From Pontibacter coccineus (GTDB lineage: Bacteria; Bacteroidota; Bacteroidia; Cytophagales; Hymenobacteraceae): a DNA stretch of 64,000 nt. The translations under genes were made by a program, and so were the position numbers. This document shows, in pieces, positions 38,420 through 46,084 of this stretch (its first letter is position 1; every line of letters begins with the position of its first letter). The stretch lies in the NCBI RefSeq assembly GCF_030546575.1, contig NZ_JAUOTN010000003.1:62001-126000 (forward strand). Direction: 5' to 3'. Under the pieces are notes generated by a model. The model was not told the origin of the DNA. It ran no database searches and was given only the letters and a program-made list of their open reading frames with translations.

Positions 38420-39568
38420 ATGGCTAAGAGAGATTATTACGAGGTTTTAGGGGTAAGCAAAGGAGCAAGTCCGGAGGAGATTAAGAAGGCTTACCGTAAG
38501 CTCGCCATTAAGTTTCACCCCGACAAGAACCCCGACGACCACACCGCTGAAGATAAGTTTAAGGAAGCGGCTGAAGCGTATGAGGTACTGAGCGACCAGC
38601 AGAAGCGCCAGCGCTACGATCAATTCGGCCATCAGGGCATGAACGGCGGCTTCGGTGGCGGTGGCGGCATGAACATGGAGGATATTTTCTCCCAGTTCGG
38701 CGACATCTTCGGCGGCGGCGGTGGCGGCTTCGAGAGCTTCTTTGGCGGCGCTGGCCGTCAGGGTGGCCGACGTACCCGTAAAGGCAGCAACCTGCGCATT
38801 AAGCTCAAACTCAACCTCGAGGAAATTGCCAACGGCGTTGAGAAGAAGATCAAAGTAAAGCGCTACGTGGCCTGCAGTACCTGCGGCGGCAACGGCGCCA
38901 AGAACGGTACCGACATGCAGACCTGCGGCTCTTGTCAGGGTTCGGGTCAGGTGCGCAAGGTGGTGAACACCATGCTGGGCCAGATGGTGAGCACGGCAAC
39001 CTGCCCTACCTGTAACGGCGAAGGCCGCATCGTAACCAAAAACTGCGAAGCCTGCCACGGCAGCGGCCGCGAACTGCAGGAAGAAGTGATCACGATCAAT
39101 GTGCCGGCTGGCGTAATGGACGGCATGCAGCTGTCGATGAGCGGCAAAGGCAACGTGCCGGAGCGTGGCGGTGTGCCGGGCGACCTGCTGATCCAGATTG
39201 AAGAAGAAGAGCACCCAAGCCTGAAGCGCGATGGTAACAACGTGATTTTTGACCAGTACATCAGCTTTGTTGATGCTGCGCTGGGTGCCGATATCGAAGT
39301 GCCGACCATTGGTGGCCGCGTGAAAATCACGATCAAGCCGGGTACGCAGAGCGGAGAGATCTTCAGGCTGCGGGGCAAAGGTGTGAAAGACATCAACGGG
39401 TATGGCAAAGGCGATCAGCTGATCCACATCAACGTATGGACGCCGAAGACGCTGAGCAGCGAGGAACGTGCTACACTGGAGCGTTTGCGCGATTCCAATA
39501 ACTTCGCACCGCACCCGGGTAAGAGCGACAAAGGCTTCTTTGAGAAAGTGAAAGACTATTTCCAGTAA
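38420..39568 (+). CDS. dnaJ: Chaperone DnaJ
   Basis: 382 residues. The J domain has HPD in [11 protein letters not shown]; a Gly/Phe-rich region ([23 protein letters not shown]) follows; the zinc domain has all four CxxCxGxG motifs ([32 protein letters not shown]); two C-terminal substrate domains end the protein. It delivers unfolded clients to DnaK. A full type I DnaJ, in operon with grpE. Confidence 0.96.
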   Translation: MAKRDYYEVLGVSKGASPEEIKKAYRKLAIKFHPDKNPDDHTAEDKFKEAAEAYEVLSDQQKRQRYDQFGHQGMNGGFGGGGGMNMEDIFSQFGDIFGGGGGGFESFFGGAGRQGGRRTRKGSNLRIKLKLNLEEIANGVEKKIKVKRYVACSTCGGNGAKNGTDMQTCGSCQGSGQVRKVVNTMLGQMVSTATCPTCNGEGRIVTKNCEACHGSGRELQEEVITINVPAGVMDGMQLSMSGKGNVPERGGVPGDLLIQIEEEEHPSLKRDGNNVIFDQYISFVDAALGADIEVPTIGGRVKITIKPGTQSGEIFRLRGKGVKDINGYGKGDQLIHINVWTPKTLSSEERATLERLRDSNNFAPHPGKSDKGFFEKVKDYFQ

Positions 39569-39590
39569 GCCTTTTAAGGACCAGATAAAT

Positions 39591-39628
39591 AAAAGCCTGC
39601 CTTTTCAGTAGAGAAGGCAGGCTTTTTT
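39591..39628 (+). terminator. Terminator after dnaJ
   Basis: Thirteen-base perfect stem (core AGCCTGCCTT / AAGGCAGGCT) with a 10-base loop and six T. Confidence 0.92.
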
Positions 39629-39711
39629 GTTGCGTATATAACGCAGCACCCGTATTTGGTATAGCCTATACCTGCGTTAGTCGATTAAGTATAGTGCTTT
39701 ATTGATATCAC

Positions 39712-39742
39712 TTGTCACTCAGCCCTAAAAAGTCTATTTTTG
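39712..39742 (+). promoter_or_regulatory. Promoter of the ABC exporter operon
   Basis: TTG at 39712-39714, 20 bases, TATTTTTG at 39735-39742; the leader before the TTG start codon is short, about 18 bases. Confidence 0.65.
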
Positions 39743-39765
39743 AACATACCAAAAGGTTATAAGCA

Positions 39766-40677
39766 TTGAGCATTCTTAAAGTTGACGGCGTAACCAAGCG
39801 ATACGCCAACCACACTGCCCTTGATAACGTCAGTTTCGACATCCCGGCAGGCTGTATCTTCGGCTTGCTGGGGCCTAACGGGGCAGGCAAAACGTCCCTT
39901 ATCCGCATCATCACCCAGATCACAGGTGCCGACTCCGGCGAAATATACTTCAAAGGCGAGAAATTGCGCCCGTCGCACATCAAGGACATAGGGTACCTGC
40001 CTGAAGAGCGCGGTCTGTACAAAAAAATGAAGGTAGGGGAGCAGTTGCTATACTTGGCGCAGCTCAAAGGCTTGACCAAAGACGAGGCCACGGCCCGGAT
40101 CAAAGAGTGGGTAGTGCGTTTCGAGATCAAGGACTGGATGAACAAGCACATCGAGGACCTTTCGAAAGGGATGCAGCAGAAAGTGCAGTTTATGGCCACC
40201 GTGATGCACGAGCCTTCGCTGATCATCCTCGACGAGCCTTTCTCGGGTTTTGACCCCATCAATGCCAACCTGATCAAAGACGAGATCCTGCGCCTGCGCG
40301 ACAACGGAGCCACCATCATTTTCTCGACGCACCGCATGGAGTCGGTAGAGGAGCTCTGCGATAACATTGCCCTGATCAACCGCTCCCGCAAAGTGCTCGA
40401 CGGGCCCGTGCGCGAGATCAAAGACACCTACAAGACCGATACTTACCAGGTGATCGGCAACGGGCAATTGCTTGTCACCTCCCCGGATTTTGAGGTGCTG
40501 GAGCAACACGAGAACCACGGTGTTTTCCGCGCGTCTATCCGTCTGCTCGACGGTGCTTCGCCAAACGACTTGCTGCGTTACCTGATTCAGCGTGTGGAGG
40601 TACACTCCTTTGTGGAACTGGTGCCGAGTATCAATGACATTTTTATCCGAAAAGTAAAAGAAACCTACCATGCATAA
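39766..40677 (+). CDS. ABC transporter ATP-binding protein (NatA-like)
   Basis: 303 residues, TTG start at 39766. Walker A GPNGAGKTS, signature LSKGMQQKV, Walker B LIILDEPFSGFDP, then the H-loop STHRMESVEELC. A C-terminal DUF4162-like extension of about 80 residues follows, as in NatA-type Na+ or drug exporters. It powers the permease encoded by the next gene, which it overlaps by 8 bases. Substrate unknown. Confidence 0.9.
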   Translation: MSILKVDGVTKRYANHTALDNVSFDIPAGCIFGLLGPNGAGKTSLIRIITQITGADSGEIYFKGEKLRPSHIKDIGYLPEERGLYKKMKVGEQLLYLAQLKGLTKDEATARIKEWVVRFEIKDWMNKHIEDLSKGMQQKVQFMATVMHEPSLIILDEPFSGFDPINANLIKDEILRLRDNGATIIFSTHRMESVEELCDNIALINRSRKVLDGPVREIKDTYKTDTYQVIGNGQLLVTSPDFEVLEQHENHGVFRASIRLLDGASPNDLLRYLIQRVEVHSFVELVPSINDIFIRKVKETYHA

Positions 40678-42004
40678 GATCTGGCTCATTATACAACGCG
40701 AATACCTGACACGCGTGCGGAAGAAAAGCTTCATCATCATGACTTTCCTGACACCGCTGTTGCTGGCCGCTTTCATGGTCATACCTGCCTGGCTGGCCAC
40801 TATCTCAGACAGTGAGGATGTGGTGATGGTGCTGGACGAGAGCGGACTGTTTGCCGATAAGCTGGAAAGCAAAGAAGATCTGAAGATCATCCCTATAGCA
40901 GCGGGTTCGCTGGAGCAGGCCAAAACCGCCTATCAGGAAACCGACTATACCGCTCTGCTGCACATCCCAAAACTCGACCTGGACAATCCGGAAGGTATAC
41001 GCCTTTACTCCAAAAAGAACACCAGTCTGCAAGTGAAGTTCAGGCTGGAAAACATGCTCGAGAAGGAGATTGAGAGCCAGCGTTTTATGGCCTCAGGTAT
41101 AGACCGTGAGATGCTCAACAAGATGAAAGCCAACGTGACCATGACGACCGTGAATCTGAGCGAAAGTGGCGAGCGCGACAGCAACGTTTGGGTGACGTCG
41201 GGTGCCGGTATCATCGGGGCGGTGATCATCTATTTCTTCATTTTCCTGTATGGTGTGCAGATCATGCGTGGCGTGATCGAGGAGAAAACCAACCGCATCG
41301 TGGAGGTGATGATCTCGTCGGTGAAGCCTTTTCAGCTGATGATGGGCAAGATCGTAGGTATAGCCGGCGTGGGCCTGACGCAGTTTTTGCTTTGGGTAGT
41401 GCTGTCGACCATCGTGGTAGGCGGCGTGCAGGCGGCCTTTGACATTAAGCCAGCACCTACCCCCATCGAGCAAATGCAGGCCGGGCGTGATTTAGCGACT
41501 GGCGAAGAGTCAGCGCAATCAGAAAAAGCAAGCCAGGCGGATATGTTGTCGGAAGTGAGCAGCGCTATTTCCAACCTGAACTTTCCGCTCTTGCTGGGCT
41601 GTTTCCTGTTTTACTTTCTGGGTGGCTACCTCTTGTATGGTTCACTGTTCGGGGCCATTGGCGCTGCCGTGGACAACGAAACGGATACGCAGCAGTTCAT
41701 GTTCCCGATCACGATTCCGCTCATCATCTCCTTCATCATGTCGTACACCGTGGTGATACAGAACCCGGACGGACCGGTGGCGTTCTGGATGTCGATCATC
41801 CCGTTCACATCCCCGATCGTGATGATGGTGCGCATTCCTTTCGGCGTACCGGCCAGTGAACTCTTGCTCTCGATGGGACTTCTGATCCTGGGCTTTATCT
41901 TCACCACCTGGATCGCCTCCCGCATCTACCGCGTAGGTATATTGATGTACGGCAAGAAGATCAACTACAAAGAACTTTCGAAGTGGTTGTTTTACAGGGT
42001 GTAA
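40670..42004 (+). CDS. ABC-2 type permease (NatB-like)
   Basis: 444 residues, overlapping the ATPase gene. One N-terminal helix, a large extracytoplasmic loop (about residues 45-180), then about five helices. VMISSVKPFQLMMGKIVGIAG and the C-terminal GILMYGKKINYKELSKWLFYR are usual for the NatB/ABC-2 family. With the ATPase it forms an exporter; Na+ efflux or a peptide is possible, not shown. Confidence 0.88.
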   Translation: MHKIWLIIQREYLTRVRKKSFIIMTFLTPLLLAAFMVIPAWLATISDSEDVVMVLDESGLFADKLESKEDLKIIPIAAGSLEQAKTAYQETDYTALLHIPKLDLDNPEGIRLYSKKNTSLQVKFRLENMLEKEIESQRFMASGIDREMLNKMKANVTMTTVNLSESGERDSNVWVTSGAGIIGAVIIYFFIFLYGVQIMRGVIEEKTNRIVEVMISSVKPFQLMMGKIVGIAGVGLTQFLLWVVLSTIVVGGVQAAFDIKPAPTPIEQMQAGRDLATGEESAQSEKASQADMLSEVSSAISNLNFPLLLGCFLFYFLGGYLLYGSLFGAIGAAVDNETDTQQFMFPITIPLIISFIMSYTVVIQNPDGPVAFWMSIIPFTSPIVMMVRIPFGVPASELLLSMGLLILGFIFTTWIASRIYRVGILMYGKKINYKELSKWLFYRV

Positions 42005-42030
42005 CCGACAAGGTATAGGTATAAAATTAG

Positions 42031-42064
42031 AATAGCTGGTTCTTCGGAGTCAGCTATTTTTTTA
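42031..42064 (+). terminator. Terminator after the ABC operon
   Basis: Eight-base stem AATAGCTG / CAGCTATT with a 12-base loop and a T run. Confidence 0.8.
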
Positions 42065-42095
42065 TAACTTGATAGGGGAAACTGCATATTTGAAA

Positions 42096-42632
42096 ATGAA
42101 ACAGAAGATAGAAATACCGCTTAGCAAAACTAAAATGACGCTCTTCCTGATGGGAGCCATTGTGTTCGTCGTTATGGGCGTTTTCTTTGCAATGGAGCCA
42201 GCCAGGTTCATATCTCCAGTTTTCAGGAGTGAGGGGCTTGTACGGATAGCGGGAGTTGCTTCTGTGCTATTTTTTGGTTTGGGCGCCGTGTATATGCTTA
42301 GAAAATTATTCGATAAAAAAGTGGGGCTGACGATTTGTGAAGCGGGAATTACGGATAACTCGAGTGCAGTGAGCGTTGGCTTAATTGAGTGGCAGGATAT
42401 AACCGGCGTAGAAACACTTGAGATAGCGTCGAACAAAATACTGCTAGTGCATACCAACAATCCTGAAAAATACATGGCGCGGGGTACCAATATCTTCTCA
42501 AGGAAAGCAATGCAAGCGAACCACAGGATGTATGGAACACCTTTGTCCATCACAGCAAATTCGCTCCAAATTACCTATAAAGAACTGGAGCGGCTGGTAT
42601 GCGAAGAATTAGAAAACAAAAGTGTTCGCTAA
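42096..42632 (+). CDS. STM3941-family membrane protein
   Basis: 179 residues from the ATG at 42096 (the frame is open to a TTG at 42069). Two membrane helices (about residues 10-32 and 47-66) are followed by a PH-like soluble tail: VGLIEWQDITGVETLEI and later SLQITYKELERLV. IPLSKTKM at the start is typical of the STM3941 family. Function not established. The architecture parallels the three paralogs at 7.4-9.3 kb, but sequence similarity is low. Confidence 0.75.
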   Translation: MKQKIEIPLSKTKMTLFLMGAIVFVVMGVFFAMEPARFISPVFRSEGLVRIAGVASVLFFGLGAVYMLRKLFDKKVGLTICEAGITDNSSAVSVGLIEWQDITGVETLEIASNKILLVHTNNPEKYMARGTNIFSRKAMQANHRMYGTPLSITANSLQITYKELERLVCEELENKSVR

Positions 42633-42690
42633 TCCACCAAGCCGAATAAGTTTCCTGAACGAACTGCCCCTTAGAGTTAATAACGAAACG

Positions 42691-43578
42691 ATGACCAAAC
42701 TTTCACTTCTTACACTCCTGTTGCTCATGTTCACCACAGGTATAGCCGCTGCCGCTGACAAAGACAAACCCGCCTATCAGCTTTTCACCGCGAAGGGCAA
42801 GCAGGTAAGGTATAGCAAGATGCTGGACGAGTTGCAGAAAGCCGATGTGGTGCTGTTTGGCGAGCAGCACAACGACCCGATTGCGCACTGGCTGCAGTTG
42901 GAAGTAGCCAAAGACCTGCACAAGGCGCATCAGCAAAACTTTGCCATCGGCGCTGAAATGTTTGAAGCCGATGTGCAACTGGTACTGAACGAATACCTAT
43001 CCGGGCAGGTGGCTGAGAACAACTTTGAACAGGAATCAAGGCCTTGGAATAACTACAAAACCGACTACCGACCGGTGGTGCGTTTCGCGAAAGAGGCGTC
43101 TATACCTTTTATTGCGACCAACGTGCCACGCCGTTATGCCGCTATGGTTTCGGCTGGAAGCCTGAAGGCGCTGGAGAATGTATCGGCAGACGCCAAACGC
43201 TTCATCGCCCCATTGCCGGTGCAAGTGGATATGAACCTGCCGGGGTATAAGAACATGCTGGCCATGTTCGGTGGCAGCACCCACGGCAATACCAAGAGCG
43301 AAAACATCGTGCAGGCACAAGCCCTAAAAGACGCGACCATGGCGCATTTTATAATGCAGCAGGTAAACAGCGGCAAAAAAATGCTGCACCTGAATGGCGC
43401 TTACCATTCTGATAATTTTGAAGGGATTGGTTGGTACCTAAAGCAGGGGAATCCGCAACTTAATACGCTTACTATCACGACCGTGCTGCAGGAAGATCTG
43501 GACAAGCTGACTGAAGAGCATAAGCAGAAAGCAGATTTTATACTGGTCGTGCCGGCAAGTATGACACGAACTTATTGA
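42691..43578 (+). CDS. ChaN family protein, haem-binding-like, secreted
   Basis: 295 residues from the ATG at 42691, followed by a signal peptide (MTKLSLLTLLLLMFTTGIAAAA). The ChaN/DUF399 fold shows VVLFGEQHNDPIAHWLQLE, IGAEMFEADVQ, FIATNVPRRYAAMV and MLHLNGAYHSDNF. ChaN binds haem in Campylobacter and may take part in iron uptake; here it is likely periplasmic and possibly lipid-free. Context gives no iron genes, so the role remains open. Confidence 0.85.
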   Translation: MTKLSLLTLLLLMFTTGIAAAADKDKPAYQLFTAKGKQVRYSKMLDELQKADVVLFGEQHNDPIAHWLQLEVAKDLHKAHQQNFAIGAEMFEADVQLVLNEYLSGQVAENNFEQESRPWNNYKTDYRPVVRFAKEASIPFIATNVPRRYAAMVSAGSLKALENVSADAKRFIAPLPVQVDMNLPGYKNMLAMFGGSTHGNTKSENIVQAQALKDATMAHFIMQQVNSGKKMLHLNGAYHSDNFEGIGWYLKQGNPQLNTLTITTVLQEDLDKLTEEHKQKADFILVVPASMTRTY

Positions 43579-43611
43579 GTTTGAGAGTTAGAGAATTAAA
43601 GAAGCTAAGGT

Positions 43612-44079
43612 GTGAGTGATATCATTGTACGTTCTTCGTTATCGAAAGAAGAAACACTTAAAAGACTCGGGCAGGTTTTCAAGGAAGGGAATGACCTTGA
43701 TGTAGAGATGACGGTTCTGCATGGAGAGTTTTATTTGTCTAATGCCCCTGAATATAACTTAGGGCTTTTACCTGGCAAGCAGAGAAGTATTTCACTAGAC
43801 CCCTTCTATATGCAATTCCGGGTGAAAGGGGGAGCAGATAGCTCTACTATTCACATTACACCGCAGTCCAAGGCTTTTTTCATCGCATTAAGTTCGATGT
43901 TTCTATCCTTAGGATGGATTATTCTTCTGGTTTCTTCACTTGCTGAGAAGCGGTGGCTTGATATACAAGTATACTTAATTGGTATCGCGTTAACGCTGGG
44001 TATGCTACTATATCTGAAATCAAGTGGCAAGAAAGAAAAGAGAGTAATTGAGCGAATAGTCAGCGAGTTTGAGAGTTAG
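43612..44079 (+). CDS. Two-TM membrane protein, unknown
   Basis: 155 residues, GTG start. A soluble N-terminal half with a beta-rich pattern (FYLSNAPEYNLGLL, YMQFRVKGGADSSTIHI) is followed by two membrane helices near residues 88-130 and a basic tail. No family recognised. The next gene starts 4 bases on, and the pair may form a small membrane unit. Confidence 0.65.
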   Translation: MSDIIVRSSLSKEETLKRLGQVFKEGNDLDVEMTVLHGEFYLSNAPEYNLGLLPGKQRSISLDPFYMQFRVKGGADSSTIHITPQSKAFFIALSSMFLSLGWIILLVSSLAEKRWLDIQVYLIGIALTLGMLLYLKSSGKKEKRVIERIVSEFES

Positions 44080-44082
44080 TCC

Positions 44083-44319
44083 ATGGAATTCTTGTTAGGC
44101 GATATTCTATTAGCCGGATTAGGCTGGCTATACCTCCTAATAAGGTATAGGAAGAAAGAAGTCATGGCGAAAATTCTGGCAAACAAGTACGAAGGGAGCT
44201 ATAGTAAGGCAGGAAGTTCATTGTCGCTGAGCGGCTTTGCCACCCTTCTTGGACTGATGCTTCCAGCTTTTCTAGTAGCTGTATTGTTTGTCTATTTGAA
44301 AGACGTTTTTCATGTATAA
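44083..44319 (+). CDS. Small two-TM protein, unknown
   Basis: 78 residues with two hydrophobic segments joined by a basic, Ser-rich loop (YRKKEVMAKILANKYEGSY). No family recognised. Within its coding sequence lies an inverted pair of AGGTATA units (44129-44149), unusual for a coding region. Co-transcribed with the gene before it. Confidence 0.6.
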   Translation: MEFLLGDILLAGLGWLYLLIRYRKKEVMAKILANKYEGSYSKAGSSLSLSGFATLLGLMLPAFLVAVLFVYLKDVFHV

Positions 44320-44324
44320 AAACA

Positions 44325-44358
44325 ACAAAGCCCGACCATTTGGCCGGGCTTTGTCTTT
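44325..44358. terminator. Bidirectional terminator
   Basis: Ten-base stem ACAAAGCCCG / CGGGCTTTGT with a 10-base loop, between convergent genes. Confidence 0.88.
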
Positions 44359-44384
44359 CTACTAAAGAGAAAGAAAGGTGCTTT

Positions 44385-44732
44385 TTATGCTGAGAACGAG
44401 CTTCCGCAGCCGCAGGTACTCTTAGCCTGTGGGTTGCTGAAAACGAAGCCGCGAGCGTTCAGGCCGTCCTGGAAATCAACTTCCATACCCAGCACATACA
44501 TTGCGTGCTTCTTGTCCATGATCAGGCTCAGGCCGTCCAGGTCGTATACCTCATCTGAGTCTTTTGCCTTGTCGAAGCCCAGCAGGTAAGACATACCCGA
44601 GCAGCCACCACCTTGCACGCCAATGCGCAGGCCGTATTCAGCAGGCACGTTCTTCTCTTGCATTATATTTCTAACCTCAACTAGCGCTTTTTCAGTAAGC
44701 GTTATCGGTGCAGTTTTTGTTTCAGTTGCCAT
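44385..44732 (-). CDS. iscA: HesB/IscA family iron-sulfur assembly protein
   Basis: 115 residues from the ATG at 44732. A-type Fe-S carrier: the first Cys is in GGGCSGMSY and the other two in STCGCGSSF near the C-terminus. It moves or stores Fe-S clusters. IscA, ErpA and SufA cannot be told apart from sequence alone. No suf/isc genes are in the window. Confidence 0.92.
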   Translation of the reverse strand: MATETKTAPITLTEKALVEVRNIMQEKNVPAEYGLRIGVQGGGCSGMSYLLGFDKAKDSDEVYDLDGLSLIMDKKHAMYVLGMEVDFQDGLNARGFVFSNPQAKSTCGCGSSFSA

Positions 44733-44888
44733 AGTCTGTTCTAATTTGAAATGGAGCTGCAATTTACGCAATTACTCGCAATTTTGCTGCGGCTCCCGAA
44801 TGTATTAGCAAAACAGCTATACCTTGAAAATGATTCATGCCAACCTAAATTAATTTTTTCCGATATTTAAGGTTCAAAACGATCGCAA

Positions 44889-45422
44889 ATGGAAGAGAGC
44901 ACGAACATTATACTGGATATACTTAAAATTTCTATACCTGCTATCCTGGTGGCCGCAGTAGCTTATTCTATCATCAAAAAGCACCTGGAGCGCGACTACA
45001 AACTGCGCCTCCTGGAACTGCGCCAAAAAAGTGCTGAAGTGGTAACGCCTATCCGTCTGCAGGCCTACGAGCGCATTGTGCTCTTGCTGGAGCGCATCAC
45101 GCCAAGTAATCTTCTGTTGCGGGTGAGCGGCGGAGGCCATACTGCCGCCGAGTACCATCGCATTTTGCTCACTGAGATCCGCAACGAGTTCAACCACAAT
45201 ATGTCGCAGCAGGTATACATGACCGAACAAGCCTGGCAGCAGGTACGCCATGCCCGCGAAGAAGTCGTGAACCTGATCAACAAATCCTACCAAAGTCTGG
45301 GCGAGAAGGCGAAAGGCACCGAGCTGGCCAAACGCATCCTGGAAAGCGTCCTCAACAACGAAGTTGACCCTACGGCAAGAGCCATTAGCTTCCTGAAACA
45401 GGAAATCGGGCAGGTGTTTTAA
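44889..45422 (+). CDS. Single-TM helical protein of Bacteroidota, unknown
   Basis: 177 residues. One N-terminal membrane helix (about residues 10-30) is followed by a cytoplasmic helical domain rich in charged residues (HLERDYKLRLLELRQKSAEVV, EIRNEFNHNMSQQVYM). I recognise the type as a conserved Bacteroidota protein without known role. Stand-alone gene. Confidence 0.7.
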   Translation: MEESTNIILDILKISIPAILVAAVAYSIIKKHLERDYKLRLLELRQKSAEVVTPIRLQAYERIVLLLERITPSNLLLRVSGGGHTAAEYHRILLTEIRNEFNHNMSQQVYMTEQAWQQVRHAREEVVNLINKSYQSLGEKAKGTELAKRILESVLNNEVDPTARAISFLKQEIGQVF

Positions 45423-46084
45423 GTTAGAAGGTTGGGAAGGTAGAAAGTTGAAAAATTGAAATGTAGCGACGTGGCACTCTGGCGTCGCTAGAGACGGGAC
45501 AGGTCACTCCCTATTCTGTCAATTTAAGGCTTGTAGCCTAATTTGTCATCTCGAAAAAATTGAGTGATCTGGATTGTTTCATCGCAATAGTAGTACTCCA
45601 GACTTTTCCCTAAGGTCAAAAAGACAAGAAAAAAGATCATTGGCTCTTCCGGACATCCATGTCTGGAAGTATTTCTGCTGGGGACATCCCTGTCCCAGTA
45701 AACAGACAAAACCAACCCAGTACACGGGGATTAGGAAATCCCCGACCGTTTGCTTCGGGATTGATAAATCCCGAAGAGCCTTGTAGCCGAGCATTTTCAG
45801 AACGTGAGCATCTGTAGGGACAGGTCGCGACCTGTCCGAATCGTGCACCCGTATACCTGTCAATGTCCCGCACCGGCTCACCAGTCCCAATCGTGCACAG
45901 GCATTCCTCTTCGAACCAGTATACCTTAAAACTTATACCTGAGTCGTTATCTGATATACGCTGTATACCTATACCTGCGTGTGTCCTACACTTGGCTGGA
46001 ATGTGTGCCACAGGTATACCTACTTTTGCTATACCTACAACTCACTGCCTCTTCAGCACAGCCAGCTATACCTGAAACCGTACC
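45423..46084. other. Repeat-rich intergenic gap, 662 bases
   Basis: No credible gene; short frames on both strands are not supported. It holds hairpins at 45464-45490 (arms TAGCGACG/CGTCGCTA), 45725-45744 (CGGGGATT/AATCCCCG) and 45753-45776 (CTTCGGGATT/AATCCCGAAG), and a 20-base palindrome at 45818-45837 centred on GGTCGCGACC. Nine AGGTATA units crowd into 45850-46076. At about 45519-45560 lies a weak likeness to the MITE-like element at 57241. Confidence 0.75.
45725..45837. repeat. REP-like hairpin cluster
   Basis: Three hairpins in about 110 bases: CGGGGATT-agga-AATCCCCG, CTTCGGGATT-gata-AATCCCGAAG and the palindrome GGACAGGTCG/CGACCTGTCC. A related GATT-GATA hairpin occurs at 48244-48267 on the other side of the next gene. 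Pattern fits REP-type elements moved by tyrosine transposases of the IS200 kind; none is in the window. Confidence 0.6.

Noticed and set aside
38447-39514. 355-codon minus frame opposite dnaJ
   Set aside because: Shadow frame; dnaJ on the plus strand is certain and complete.
45574-46075. Several short frames on both strands between 45.57 and 46.08 kb
   Set aside because: They run across hairpins and motif clusters, have no family features and overlap each other; best seen as repeats.
45423-46084. CRISPR array
   Set aside because: Repeats here are short hairpins without even spacing or constant spacers; no cas genes in the window.
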